Under the pieces are notes generated by a model that saw only the letters and a program-made list of their open reading frames with translations, was not told the origin of the DNA and ran no database searches. The position numbers and the translations under genes are program-made. Of a stretch of DNA of 64,000 nt, positions 31,115-40,256 are shown piece after piece. This DNA is from Mycobacterium sp. AZCC_0083 (lineage in GTDB: Bacteria; Actinomycetota; Actinomycetes; Mycobacteriales; Mycobacteriaceae): positions 62,001 through 126,000 of the forward strand of contig NZ_JACHGP010000016.1 in assembly GCF_014202335.1 (NCBI RefSeq), in the 5' to 3' direction. Each line of letters begins with the position of its first letter. Position 1 is the stretch's first letter.

Positions 31115-31861
31115 ATGGAACCGGTCTTCCGCAGTCTCGAGATCGCGGCCAAGACGGTGGTGCGGGTGACGGGGGCTCGGATCACCTACCGCGGTCTGTA
31201 CAACATTCCGTCCGTCGGCGGTGCCGTCGTGGCGATCAATCACACCAGCTACGTCGACTTCCTTCCGGCGGCCCTGGCCACGATGCAGCGCAAGCGCCGC
31301 CTGCGCTACATGATCAAGGCCGAGATGCAGGACGTGAAGGCCGTCGACTTTCTGATCAGGCACACCAAGACCATCCCCGTTGACCGCCACGCAGGCGCCG
31401 ACGCCTACGCGGTGGCCGTCGGCCGGCTGCGCGAAGGCGAGCTCGTCGGCGTTTATCCGGAGGCGACGATCAGCCGCAGCTTCGAGTTGAAGGCCTTCAA
31501 GACCGGCGCGGCGCGGATGGCGCTCGACGCCCACGTGCCGATCATCCCGCTCGTGGTCTGGGGCGCCCAGCGCATCTGGACGAAGGATCATCCGAAGCGC
31601 ATTGACCGCAGCAAGATTCCGATCACCGTGGCGGTGGAGGCACCGCTGGTGGCATCGGGCACCATCGATGCGGTGATGGCCGAACTACGCGAGGAGATGA
31701 CCACCCTGCTGCACCGGGTTCAGGAGGACTATCCACACCCCGACGGCGAGTACTGGGTGCCGCGCAGGCTCGGTGGCAGCGCGCCGACGCTGGATGAGGC
31801 CACGGTGCTCGACGAGGTGGAGCTCGCGGACCGGGCTCGCAAGCAGACGGGCAGCCACTGA
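31115..31861 (+). CDS. 1-acyl-sn-glycerol-3-phosphate acyltransferase family protein (2 of 2)
   Basis: The start is the ATG at 31115, 8 bases after the first paralogue. The 248-residue product carries NHTSYVDF (HX4D) and GVYPEATISRSFELKAFKTGAARMA, almost the same motifs as its neighbour, so the pair arose by duplication. Both share the ending DYPHPDGEYWVPRRLGGSAPTL type sequence, typical for this mycobacterial subgroup. Its stop codon overlaps the start of the HAD hydrolase gene by one base, so all three genes form one unit for lipid metabolism. Confidence 0.9.
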   Translation: MEPVFRSLEIAAKTVVRVTGARITYRGLYNIPSVGGAVVAINHTSYVDFLPAALATMQRKRRLRYMIKAEMQDVKAVDFLIRHTKTIPVDRHAGADAYAVAVGRLREGELVGVYPEATISRSFELKAFKTGAARMALDAHVPIIPLVVWGAQRIWTKDHPKRIDRSKIPITVAVEAPLVASGTIDAVMAELREEMTTLLHRVQEDYPHPDGEYWVPRRLGGSAPTLDEATVLDEVELADRARKQTGSH

Positions 31862-32673
31862 TGCTTCCCTTGATGATCGCCACCGACGTCGACGGCACGC
31901 TTCTCGACGGCGACGAGCGGGTCACCCCGCGTACCAGGGCCGTGGTGCGGGCCGCCGTCGATGCGGGTGCTCAATTCGTGCTCGCGACGGGCAGGCCGCC
32001 GCGGTGGATCGGGCCGGTCGTCGACGCGCTGGGCATTGCTCCGATGTCGGTGTGCGCGAACGGCGCCGTGATCTACGACCCGGCGACGGACCGGATCCTT
32101 TCCGCCCGCACGCTGTCGGCGGAACAGCTCGCCGTGCTGGCCGAGATCGCGCTGCGGGTGATCCCCGGCGCCGGGTTGGCAGTGGAACGCGTTGGCCGCA
32201 GCGCGCACGACACGGCGACGCCGCAGTTCGTCAGCTCGCCGGGGTACGAGCACGCGTGGCTCAACCCGGACAACACGGAGGTGTCCGTCGAGGATCTGCT
32301 CAGTGCGCCCGCGGTGAAGTTGCTGATTCGAAAGGCAGGCGCCCGCAGCGCGGACATGGCCGCGGCGCTGACGGGGCACATCGGCATCGAGGGCGATCTG
32401 ACGTACTCCACCAACAACGGGCTCATCGAGGTGGTACCGGTCGGGATCAGCAAGGCGACCGGCGTCGAGGAGGTGGCTCGCCCGCTGGAGATCGCCGCCG
32501 AGGACATCGTGGCGTTCGGCGACATGCCCAACGACGTGCCGATGCTGCGGTGGGCGGGGCTCGGCGTGGCGATGGGCAATGCCCATCCCGAGGCGATCGA
32601 GGCCGCCGACGAGGTCACCGCGCCCAACACCGACGACGGACTGGCGCGCGTGCTGGAGCGCTGGTGGCTCTGA
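31861..32673 (+). CDS. HAD superfamily (Cof type) hydrolase (Rv3813c homologue)
   Basis: The 270-residue product starts with MIATDVDGTLLDG (DxDGT, nucleophile Asp about 8), has the type IIB cap in the middle and ends with AFGDMPNDVPMLRWAG (GDxxND) and the Lys region. Cof-type phosphatases hydrolyse sugar or nucleotide phosphates and flavin mononucleotide. The gene is coupled to the acyltransferases, as in M. tuberculosis. It converges with the amidase gene, the two stop codons directly abutting. Substrate unknown. Confidence 0.92.
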   Translation: MLPLMIATDVDGTLLDGDERVTPRTRAVVRAAVDAGAQFVLATGRPPRWIGPVVDALGIAPMSVCANGAVIYDPATDRILSARTLSAEQLAVLAEIALRVIPGAGLAVERVGRSAHDTATPQFVSSPGYEHAWLNPDNTEVSVEDLLSAPAVKLLIRKAGARSADMAAALTGHIGIEGDLTYSTNNGLIEVVPVGISKATGVEEVARPLEIAAEDIVAFGDMPNDVPMLRWAGLGVAMGNAHPEAIEAADEVTAPNTDDGLARVLERWWL

Positions 32674-34284
32674 CTAGCCCGCGTCGATCGGCGTGAACCG
32701 CTCGAGCTGAACGGGCATGCCGGGATTGGCAGGGTTCGGAAGTTCTTGCGGCACACCGTCGATCACGCGCGTGACGGTGCCCTTCAAGCGGTCGAAGTTC
32801 AACGTGCCGTGTTGGAAGTTCTGCACGATCCACTGCGGCTCCTGGATCTCCGCGCTGGTGGGCAGCCCAAGCGCCCCGCGCTCGAAGCCCAGTGACGCCC
32901 AGGCGTCGTAGATGGCTCCGGTCACCGGCTCGGCGCCGCTCTCCGGGGACCAGTACATGGCTCCCTTGGTGAAGTTCGCGTACCGCGCCGAGCCCTCGCC
33001 GGACGCCTCGGGTGACGTCGGTGCACCGAGCGGACTGGTGTCGCCACCGGTCGATGCCCACTTCAGGAAGATCGCACCACCACGCAGCGATTCGGCGAGA
33101 TCCTGCGGGCCCGGCGGGGCGTTGAACCGGGCGGCGGTCTCGCGCAGCAGCGGCATCGCGGCGTAGGCGGCGTTGCCCGGACATTCGGTGTTGCCGACAT
33201 CGCGGTGGGTGAAGATCGTCGGCAGCGTCACCACCGTGCCCTTGGGGACGAACGTGAAGTCGCCGCCTGAGGAGGCCAACGCCACGGTGCCCAGCGGGTC
33301 GACGTGATCGAGGCCGAGGCGCCAGCCGAGAAGTCTTCCCGTGGTGCGCAGCTGAATCGGTGTCGGCGGCACGGTCTCGAAGTCGCCGATCATCGCGACG
33401 CCCCAGGTGTTCGGGTTGAAGCCACCGGTGGCGGCGCCCTCGACGGGGCGGGTCATGCCGCCTGCCCGGCCTTCGAAGACCTGGCCGTACTTGTCGACGA
33501 GCGCGTTGTAGGCGATGTCGCACCAGCCGAGCGTGCGGGTGTGGTACTCGTAGATCGATCGGACGATGCCTGCCGAGTCCTCCGGCGCGTAGTCGTTGCT
33601 ACCCGCGGTGTGGTGCACGACACCTGCGCGAACACCGTTGTCGTACACCGTGTTTCCGCACTTCATGGACTCGTCGGCGCCCCATTGGGCACGTCCGATG
33701 ACGTTGGGTGGCTGGCCGGGCGTGTCCACTGCGGCCGCCAGTGGCGCCACGTCGACGGGGGACTGCGGAGGGCTGATCAGAACGGCGTTGAGATTCTGCG
33801 CGAACGGCTGTTCCACATTGGCGGGCACGTAGCCGAGGTCGGGTTTCTTGCCTTCGGGTGCGGGCACGGTCGGGGCAGCGCCCTCGGGCCGCGTGACGGA
33901 GATCTGCACGGCGGTCGTGCGGCCGACGAAGACGGGGTCGGTGCCAGGCGAGCCTCCTGAACCCTCGCCGACGCCGTCGAGTGCCTCGGCCCCGTACCAA
34001 GGGCCCCACGAACCATCGGACTGCTTGGCGCGGACGCGTGCCGACATGCCGCTCATGTCGTCCGCGGTGAGCGCCACCATGGAGAACGGCGTCTCCTGAT
34101 GTACCTCGCGGACGGTCTCACCGCCGCCGATGCCGGTAAGGGGACGTTCGACGATCATGGGTGTGGTGGCCAGTGGCTGCTCGTCGCGAGCGCCCGGCAT
34201 TCCATCGACTGCCCACGGCAGGATCACCACGCTTGCCGCCACGGCCGAGAACAGCAGCGACGGCACGTTGCGGCGGGACAGCAC
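32674..34284 (-). CDS. Exported N-acetylmuramoyl-L-alanine amidase / PGRP domain protein with LGFP-type repeats (Rv3811 homologue)
   Basis: The 536-residue product (539 in M. tuberculosis) has a signal sequence at the N-terminus (LLFSAVAASVVILPWAV), an N-terminal beta-rich region, a PGRP/amidase_2 domain (about 195-385; GVVHHTAGSNDYAPEDS, WGVAMIGDF, FTHRDVGNTECPG with the zinc His residues and Cys), and a C-terminal region of LGFP-like repeats (about 400-520; GALGLPTSAEIQ, FQHGTLNFDR) that can bind the mycolyl envelope. It would cut the amide bond between muramic acid and the peptide stem outside the membrane. Confidence 0.92.
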   Translation of the reverse strand: MLSRRNVPSLLFSAVAASVVILPWAVDGMPGARDEQPLATTPMIVERPLTGIGGGETVREVHQETPFSMVALTADDMSGMSARVRAKQSDGSWGPWYGAEALDGVGEGSGGSPGTDPVFVGRTTAVQISVTRPEGAAPTVPAPEGKKPDLGYVPANVEQPFAQNLNAVLISPPQSPVDVAPLAAAVDTPGQPPNVIGRAQWGADESMKCGNTVYDNGVRAGVVHHTAGSNDYAPEDSAGIVRSIYEYHTRTLGWCDIAYNALVDKYGQVFEGRAGGMTRPVEGAATGGFNPNTWGVAMIGDFETVPPTPIQLRTTGRLLGWRLGLDHVDPLGTVALASSGGDFTFVPKGTVVTLPTIFTHRDVGNTECPGNAAYAAMPLLRETAARFNAPPGPQDLAESLRGGAIFLKWASTGGDTSPLGAPTSPEASGEGSARYANFTKGAMYWSPESGAEPVTGAIYDAWASLGFERGALGLPTSAEIQEPQWIVQNFQHGTLNFDRLKGTVTRVIDGVPQELPNPANPGMPVQLERFTPIDAG

Positions 34285-34367
34285 GGACTGATGTTACGTA
34301 TGGGTCAGGTGTTACCAGAGTTTCGACACGGTCTTATGTACCCACCAATGTCAAGCCCCAGCCCCGC

Positions 34368-34408
34368 AACGGCACCGCAGAGCCAGCGAAGGCTTCTGCG
34401 GTGCCGTT
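34368..34408. terminator. Hairpin downstream of erp
   Basis: AACGGCACCGCAGA (34368-34381) pairs perfectly with TCTGCGGTGCCGTT (34395-34408), a 14-bp stem with a 13-base loop, 20 bases after the erp stop. There is no long T tract on the minus strand. It separates erp from the amidase gene. Confidence 0.7.
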
Positions 34409-34427
34409 TCGGTACAGGACTACGGGA

Positions 34428-35354
34428 CTAGGCCGGTGCGGCCGCCGGAACGGCAGCAGCAGCTGCGGCTGCCGGTGCTGCGGCACCCTGCTGGATGGCT
34501 CCGGTGATCATCGGCATCACCATGCCCTTGAGCAGATCGATCGCCTGGCCTGCGCCGAGCGTCTGGGCTGCGCTGCCCAGGTCGCCGAGCAAGCCACTAC
34601 TGCCGCTGCTGGCGGCCGGCGCTCCGAGGCCGAGCGACGGATCGCCGCCGAGGATCGGATAGGTACCCGCCGACGGGTCGAGTCCGACCGGAGAGCCGAT
34701 CGGGATCTCACCGGGGGCGCCCAAGCCTGTCAAACCGGTTGCGCTCGGAGTGGTCAGGCCTGGCGTCGCGCCGGTCGGACTGGTCAACAGTGGGTTGGTC
34801 AGTGCCGGGTTGGTCAGGCTGGTGCCGGTCAGGCCCGGCCCCGTCGCCGAGACCGGGGGAACGCTGAGACCCGGCGCGGTGGCGCCAGGAGCGGTCAGCC
34901 CCGGCGTCGTGAGCCCTGGGGTGGTGAGCCCGGGGGTCGTCAGACCAGGCGTCGTCAGGCCCGGCGTGGTGAGACCGCTCGGCGGTGTCAGGCCAGGCGC
35001 GGTCAGGCCAGGTGCGGTCAGGCCAGGACTGGTCAAACCGGGCGCGGTCAGGCCGGGGCTGGTCAGGGGCGACGTCAACAACGACGACGATGGTGCGCCG
35101 GACCCCGTGAGGAGGCCCGTCGGCATCGGCGGCAGGTTGACCCCGAACTGCGACAGGCCCTGCGACAATGCTCCGAGGAGTTCGCTTGGCAGGTCGGTGA
35201 CCAGCGACGCCTGCACGAACTCGCGCTGTTGCGGTTCGGCGTTGGTGGTGCTGGACGCGTCGGAAAGTGCGGCTATGGCGACTGGACTGACGACGGCCAG
35301 GGCGGCGACTGCGCTCATGGCTGTCGAGAGCTTGCGTCGGCGGCGGTTCGGCAC
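34428..35354 (-). CDS. erp: Exported repetitive protein Erp (PirG)
   Basis: GTG 35354 is chosen because GGAGA lies six bases upstream and the protein then begins like M. tuberculosis Erp (PNRRRRKLSTAMSAVAALAV); ATG 35366 is possible. After the signal sequence the protein has a conserved N-terminal part (TDLPSELLGALSQGLSQFG), a central tract of about a dozen PGLT-type pentapeptides, and a C-terminal part with EIPIGSPVGLDPSAGTYPILG and a hydrophobic AIDLLKGMVMPMI segment, ending in an Ala/Pro tail. Erp is a cell-surface protein needed for envelope integrity and virulence. The number of repeats varies between species. It diverges from glf. Confidence 0.95.
   Translation of the reverse strand: MPNRRRRKLSTAMSAVAALAVVSPVAIAALSDASSTTNAEPQQREFVQASLVTDLPSELLGALSQGLSQFGVNLPPMPTGLLTGSGAPSSSLLTSPLTSPGLTAPGLTSPGLTAPGLTAPGLTPPSGLTTPGLTTPGLTTPGLTTPGLTTPGLTAPGATAPGLSVPPVSATGPGLTGTSLTNPALTNPLLTSPTGATPGLTTPSATGLTGLGAPGEIPIGSPVGLDPSAGTYPILGGDPSLGLGAPAASSGSSGLLGDLGSAAQTLGAGQAIDLLKGMVMPMITGAIQQGAAAPAAAAAAAVPAAAPA
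34860..35075 (-). repeat. PGLTx pentapeptide repeat tract in erp
   Basis: About twelve imperfect 15-bp units encode PGL(T/S)(A/S/T) in tandem, with long runs of TPGLT. The DNA repeat unit is visible as a recurring GTCAGGCC/GGTGAGCC pattern on the plus strand. Such tracts change length by slippage. Confidence 0.85.
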
Positions 35355-35594
35355 GGAAGTCTCCATTCGAATTACTGGGCTTGGCATCGGCTACATGTGA
35401 TAGCTGCTGGTTGTGGTCGGTTCGTCGGCAGCGGCGTCCTCGTCTGTTGAGTCCGTCAATACCGACGTGGTCGATGGTACGGATGTGACTACTGAGACTG
35501 GAGGGACGATGCGGAATCGTGAGCGAATTGCGACCTGCCGCGGGCCGACGAGGCATTCGGGTGGTGACCCCGGAGTCCGATACCCTTGCTGCCG

Positions 35595-36860
35595 ATGACC
35601 TCCACTGATCCCAGGGTCGCTGCTCCCTCTCCGGCAAGCGGGGAAACCCCACCCGTCGGCGGCTATGACCTCTTCATCGTCGGTTCCGGATTCTTCGGTC
35701 TGACGATCGCCGAGCGCGTGGCGACACAACTCGGCAAGCGCGTTCTGGTGGTCGACCGCCGACCTCACATCGGCGGCAACGCCTACTCCGAGGACGAGCC
35801 GAGCACCGGCATCGAAGTGCACAAGTACGGTGCGCACCTGTTCCACACGTCCAACAAGCGGGTGTGGGACTACGTGCGGCAGTTCACCGACTTCACCGGC
35901 TACCAGCACCGCGTCTACGCCATGCACGGCGGGCAGGCCTACCAGTTCCCGATGGGGCTCGGCCTGGTGTCGCAGTTCTTCGGCAAGTACTTCACCCCCG
36001 ATCAGGCCAGGGCACTGATCAAGGAGCAGGCTGCCGAGTTCAAGACCGAGGACGCGCAGAACCTCGAAGAGAAGGCCATCTCACTGATCGGGCGCCCGCT
36101 GTACGAGGCGTTCGTCAAGGCGTACACCGCCAAGCAGTGGCAGACCGACCCGAAGGAACTGCCAGCAGGCAACATCACCCGGCTGCCGGTCCGCTACACC
36201 TTCGACAACCGGTACTTCAACGACACCTACGAGGGTCTGCCCGCCGACGGCTACACCGCCTGGTTGAAGAACATGGCCGCCGACGAACGCATCGAGGTGC
36301 GGTTGGACACCGATTGGTTCGATGTCCGCCAAGAGCTACGCGCTGGGCATCCGAATGCTCCTGTCGTCTATACCGGCCCGCTGGACCGTTACTTCGACTA
36401 CGCCGAGGGCCGGTTGGGCTGGCGCACTTTGGACTTCGAGCTCGAGGTGTTGGCGACCGGGGACTTCCAGGGCACTCCCGTGATGAACTACAACGACGCC
36501 GACGTGCCCTACACCCGCATCCACGAATTCCGTCACTTCCACCCCGAGCGGGCGTACCCGACGGACAAGACGGTGATCATGCGGGAGTTCTCGCGGTTCG
36601 CCGATGACGAAGATGAGCCCTACTATCCGATCAACACCGAAGCCGACCGCACACTGCTCGCGGCCTACCGCGCCAGGGCCAGGTCGGAGACGGCGTCGGC
36701 CAAGGTGCTGTTTGGCGGCCGGCTGGGTACCTACCAGTACCTGGACATGCACATGGCGATTGCCAGCGCGCTGAACATGTACGACAACACGCTCGCGCCG
36801 CACCTGGTCGATGGTAGTGCGCTGGCGAACTCAGAAAATGGAGAAAGCAGCCCAGCATGA
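35595..36860 (+). CDS. glf: UDP-galactopyranose mutase
   Basis: ATG 35595 lies eight bases after a TACCCT -10 box, supporting a nearly leaderless start. The 421-residue flavoenzyme has the dinucleotide fold FIVGSGFFGLTIAERVA, then VDRRPHIGGNAYSE and HKYGAHLFHTSN, and the conserved active-site segments with EAFVKAYTAKQWQTDP and FGGRLGTYQYLDMHMAIASAL. It converts UDP-galactopyranose to UDP-galactofuranose, the donor for galactan. glfT2 follows with an ATGA overlap. The N-terminal 25 residues are an unstructured extension compared with M. tuberculosis. Confidence 0.97.
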   Translation: MTSTDPRVAAPSPASGETPPVGGYDLFIVGSGFFGLTIAERVATQLGKRVLVVDRRPHIGGNAYSEDEPSTGIEVHKYGAHLFHTSNKRVWDYVRQFTDFTGYQHRVYAMHGGQAYQFPMGLGLVSQFFGKYFTPDQARALIKEQAAEFKTEDAQNLEEKAISLIGRPLYEAFVKAYTAKQWQTDPKELPAGNITRLPVRYTFDNRYFNDTYEGLPADGYTAWLKNMAADERIEVRLDTDWFDVRQELRAGHPNAPVVYTGPLDRYFDYAEGRLGWRTLDFELEVLATGDFQGTPVMNYNDADVPYTRIHEFRHFHPERAYPTDKTVIMREFSRFADDEDEPYYPINTEADRTLLAAYRARARSETASAKVLFGGRLGTYQYLDMHMAIASALNMYDNTLAPHLVDGSALANSENGESSPA

Positions 36861-38803
36861 GTGACATTCCGTCCGGCGCGCTGGACGCCGGGCCGACCCG
36901 AGCGGTCAGCCTGCTGTCCCGCGTCATCCTGCCGCGCCCCGGCGAACCCCTTGACGTCCGCAAGCTCTACATCGAGGAGTCGACCACCAACGCGCGGCGT
37001 GCGCATGCACCCACCCGCACCACGCTGGAGATCGGCACCGAGTCGGAAGTTTCGTTCGCCACCTACTTCAACGCCTTCCCGGCCAGCTACTGGCGGCGCT
37101 GGTCGATCGTCGAGTCGGTCGTGTTGCGGGTCGAGCTGACCGGCAGCGCACGGGTGGACGTGTACCGATCGAAGGCGACGGGCGCGCGAATCACGGTGGG
37201 CGGCAGCGCCGTTTCCAGTGGCGATTCCGGAAAGCCGGCCGTCGCCGAGTTCGAGATCGGCATCGACCCGTTCGAGGACGGCGGCTGGATCTGGTTCGAC
37301 ATCACCACCAACTCGCCGGTCACGGTGCACAGCGCAGGCTGGTACGCGCCCCAGGCCGCCCCAGGCCGGGCCAACGTCGCGGTGGGCATCCCGACCTTCA
37401 ACCGGCCAGCCGACTGCGTGAGTGCACTCGCCGCCTTGACGTCGGATCCGTTGGTGGACGAGGTGATCAGTGCGGTCATCGTCACCGACCAGGGCACCAG
37501 CAAGGCCAAGGACCATCCCGGGTTCGCCGCCGCCGCCGCCGCACTCGGCAACAGGCTCTCCGTGCACGACCAGCCGAACCTCGGCGGATCCGGCGGCTAC
37601 AGCCGGGTGATGTACGAGGCGCTGAAGAACACCGACTGCGAACAGATCCTGTTCATGGACGACGACATCCGCATCGAGCCGGACTCGATCCTGCGGGCGC
37701 TGGCGTTGAACCGGTTCGCCAAGGTGCCGACGCTGGTCGGCGGACAGATGCTGAATCTTCAAGAGCCATCGCATCTTCACGTGATGGGCGAGATGGTCGA
37801 CCAAGAGAACTTCATGTGGACCGGTGCGATCAACACCGAGTACGACCACAACTTCGCGAAGTACCCGCTCAACGACGAAGAGGAGTTGCGCAGCAGGCTG
37901 CTGCACCGGCGCATCGACGTCGACTACAACGGCTGGTGGATGTGCATGATCCCGCGGTCGGTGGCCGAGGAACTCGGTCAGCCGCTGCCCTTGTTCATCA
38001 AGTGGGACGACGCCGACTACGGCCTGCGGGCGGGGGAGCACGGCTATCCGACCGTGACGCTGCCCGGCGCCGCGATCTGGCACATGGCGTGGAGTGACAA
38101 GGACGACGCCATCGACTGGCAGGCCTACTTCCACCTGCGCAACCGCTTGGTCGTCGCGGCGATGCACTGGGACGGCAACATCCGTGGCCTGATCGCGAGC
38201 CATTTGAAGGCGACGTTGAAACACCTTCTCTGCCTGGAGTATTCGACCGTTGCCATCCAGAACAAGGCGATGGACGACTTCCTGGCCGGGCCCGAGCACA
38301 TCTTCTCGATCCTCGAGTCGGCACTGCCAGAGGTGCGGGCGATGCGCGCACAGTATCCCGACGCGGTCGTGCTGCCGAGTGCTACCGCGTTACCGACGCC
38401 GTCGGACAAGCGGTGGCGCAAGAAGGTGCACATCCCCACCAGCCTGGCTGCGATCGCGTTGCGAGTGAGCCGCGGTGCCGTCCACCAGCTTCGGGCACAC
38501 GACCCCGAGCACCACGTCCGTCCGCAGATCAACGTTGCTACCCAGGACGCCCGGTGGTTCTCGCTGTGCAATGTCGACGGCGTCACCGTCACCACGGCGG
38601 ATGGACGCGGGGTCGTCTACCGACAGCGCGACCGCGAGAAGATGCTCGAACTGCTTCGCGAGTCGCTGAAACGTCAAGCGCGCCTTGCCCGCAAGTTCAA
38701 CCGCATGCGCAAGGTCTACCGCGCCGCGCTGCCGGTGCTGTCGAGCAAGCAGAAGTGGGAGACCGTTCTGCTTCCTGCGGCTGAGGGCGCTCGGCTCGAA
38801 TGA
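36857..38803 (+). CDS. glfT2: Galactofuranosyltransferase GlfT2
   Basis: The 648-residue product (637 in M. tuberculosis) has an N-terminal beta-sandwich domain (about 1-165), the GT-A domain with GIPTFNRPADCVSAL, the metal-binding DDD motif in LFMDDDIRIEPDS (about 267) and the acceptor-site WDDADYGLR and WHMAW, and a C-terminal helical part. It is a processive enzyme that adds alternating beta-1,5 and beta-1,6 galactofuranose units to the linker lipid on the inner membrane face. It overlaps glf upstream and the PAP2 gene downstream by four bases each. Confidence 0.96.
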   Translation: MSDIPSGALDAGPTRAVSLLSRVILPRPGEPLDVRKLYIEESTTNARRAHAPTRTTLEIGTESEVSFATYFNAFPASYWRRWSIVESVVLRVELTGSARVDVYRSKATGARITVGGSAVSSGDSGKPAVAEFEIGIDPFEDGGWIWFDITTNSPVTVHSAGWYAPQAAPGRANVAVGIPTFNRPADCVSALAALTSDPLVDEVISAVIVTDQGTSKAKDHPGFAAAAAALGNRLSVHDQPNLGGSGGYSRVMYEALKNTDCEQILFMDDDIRIEPDSILRALALNRFAKVPTLVGGQMLNLQEPSHLHVMGEMVDQENFMWTGAINTEYDHNFAKYPLNDEEELRSRLLHRRIDVDYNGWWMCMIPRSVAEELGQPLPLFIKWDDADYGLRAGEHGYPTVTLPGAAIWHMAWSDKDDAIDWQAYFHLRNRLVVAAMHWDGNIRGLIASHLKATLKHLLCLEYSTVAIQNKAMDDFLAGPEHIFSILESALPEVRAMRAQYPDAVVLPSATALPTPSDKRWRKKVHIPTSLAAIALRVSRGAVHQLRAHDPEHHVRPQINVATQDARWFSLCNVDGVTVTTADGRGVVYRQRDREKMLELLRESLKRQARLARKFNRMRKVYRAALPVLSSKQKWETVLLPAAEGARLE

Positions 38804-39342
38804 GCCTCGAGACAGCGGCGCCTGCGCGCGGTGAGGACGCGGTGCTGGTCGCGGTGCAGTCGACACTGGCGGGTCGACCCGGGTTGCTCAGTGGTGCGCG
38901 TGCGCTGTCCCACTTCGGGGAGCACAGTGCGGGCTGGGTCGGAGTCGCGGTGCTCGGTGCGGTGCTACAGCCCGCGCGACGCCGGGCCTGGTTGACCGCT
39001 GGTGCCGGAGCGTTCCTCGCACACGCCGCGGCAGTCGTGATCAAGCGCATCGTGAAGCGCGAACGACCTTCCCACCCGGCGATCGCCGTCAACGTCGGCA
39101 CGCCGAGTCGGCTGAGCTTCCCTTCGGCGCACGCCACGTCGACGACGGCCGCGGCGATTCTGCTGGGTCGGGTCACCGGACTTCCGCTACCCGTCGTCTT
39201 GGTGCCACCGATGGCGTTGTCCCGCTTGGTTCTTGGCGTGCACTATCCGTCCGACGTCGTCACCGGAGTGGCCGTCGGCGCGGTGGTGGCCAAGGTCGTG
39301 AGCCGCCTTGCGGATCGGGTTGAAGGAGAGAGAGCTCGATGA
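38800..39342 (+). CDS. PAP2-type phosphatase, candidate decaprenylphosphoryl-phosphoribose phosphatase (Rv3807c homologue)
   Basis: The 180-residue membrane protein has the three PAP2 motifs: KRIVKRERP (KX6RP), FPSAHATST (PSGH-like) and SRLVLGVHYPSDVV (SRX5HX3D). Placed between glfT2 and ubiA with four-base overlaps on both sides, it is the likely enzyme that removes the 5-phosphate from decaprenylphosphoryl-5-phosphoribose made by UbiA, one step before epimerisation to the arabinose donor DPA. That role is proposed for Rv3807c; redundancy with other PAP2 enzymes is possible. Confidence 0.9.
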   Translation: MSLETAAPARGEDAVLVAVQSTLAGRPGLLSGARALSHFGEHSAGWVGVAVLGAVLQPARRRAWLTAGAGAFLAHAAAVVIKRIVKRERPSHPAIAVNVGTPSRLSFPSAHATSTTAAAILLGRVTGLPLPVVLVPPMALSRLVLGVHYPSDVVTGVAVGAVVAKVVSRLADRVEGERAR

Positions 39343-40256
39343 GTGAGGAAGCCCCACCCGTCGGAGGGCCGCCAAAGAACCTAGCAACGGGGATCGTCAA
39401 GGCCCTGCGCCCGCGCCAGTGGGTGAAGAACTTGCTGGTCCTCGCTGCTCCTTTGTTCGCCTTCGGCGGGGACATCAAGTACGACTACCGCGAGGTGCTG
39501 ATCAAGGTCGGCATCGCGTTCGTGGCGTTCAGCCTTGCGGCTTCGTCCATTTATCTCATCAACGACGCCCGCGACGTTGAGGCCGACCGTGAGCACCCGA
39601 CGAAGAGGTTCCGCCCCATCGCCGCCGGCGTGGTGCCGCAACAGCTCGCCTACGCGCTTGCCGTGGTGCTCGCGGCGATCTCGCTGACCGTCTCCTGGTT
39701 CGTCACCCCGAACCTCGCCGTGGTAATCGCGGTCTACATCTGCATCCAGCTGGCGTACTGCTTCGGCCTCAAACATCAAGCCGTGCTGGACATCTGCATC
39801 GTGTCATCGGCTTATCTGATCAGAGCGATCGCCGGCGGCGCGGCGGCCGACATTCCGTTGTCGCAGTGGTTCCTGTTGGCGATGGCCTTCGGTTCACTGT
39901 TCATGGTGGCCGGAAAGCGCTACGCCGAACTTCAACTCTCGGAACGTACCGGTGCCAAGATCCGCAAGTCGCTGGAGAGTTACACTAGCACCTATCTGCG
40001 ATTCGTCTGGACGTTGTCGGCGACCGCCGTGGTGGTGTGTTACGGACTGTGGGCGTTCGAGCGTGACCGCATCACCGACGGATCCTGGTTCGCCATCTCG
40101 ATGATCCCGTTCACCATCGCGATCCTGCGCTACGCCGTCGACGTGGACGGCGGCATGGCAGGTGAGCCCGAGGACATCGTGCTGCGTGACCGCGTGCTGC
40201 AGCTGCTGGGCGTGGCGTTGATCGGAACCATTGGTGCGGCCGTCTACTTCAGCTGA
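39339..40256 (+). CDS. ubiA: Decaprenyl-phosphate phosphoribosyltransferase (DPPR synthase)
   Basis: The 305-residue product has about nine membrane helices and the UbiA-superfamily motif NDARDVEADREHPTKRFRP (about 78-96), with a second polar loop around SYLIRAIAGG. It couples phosphoribose pyrophosphate to decaprenyl phosphate, the first committed step to decaprenylphosphoryl arabinose (Rv3806c); this is the target linked to ethambutol resistance mutations. It overlaps the PAP2 gene by four bases, and aftB begins inside its last codons. Confidence 0.96.
   Translation: MSEEAPPVGGPPKNLATGIVKALRPRQWVKNLLVLAAPLFAFGGDIKYDYREVLIKVGIAFVAFSLAASSIYLINDARDVEADREHPTKRFRPIAAGVVPQQLAYALAVVLAAISLTVSWFVTPNLAVVIAVYICIQLAYCFGLKHQAVLDICIVSSAYLIRAIAGGAAADIPLSQWFLLAMAFGSLFMVAGKRYAELQLSERTGAKIRKSLESYTSTYLRFVWTLSATAVVVCYGLWAFERDRITDGSWFAISMIPFTIAILRYAVDVDGGMAGEPEDIVLRDRVLQLLGVALIGTIGAAVYFS

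Noticed and set aside
34860..35075. Tandem 15-bp repeats as a possible CRISPR or minisatellite array
   Set aside because: The repeats are in frame and encode the PGLT pentapeptides of Erp; there are no spacers. No CRISPR array was found anywhere in the window, including near the TnpB-like gene.
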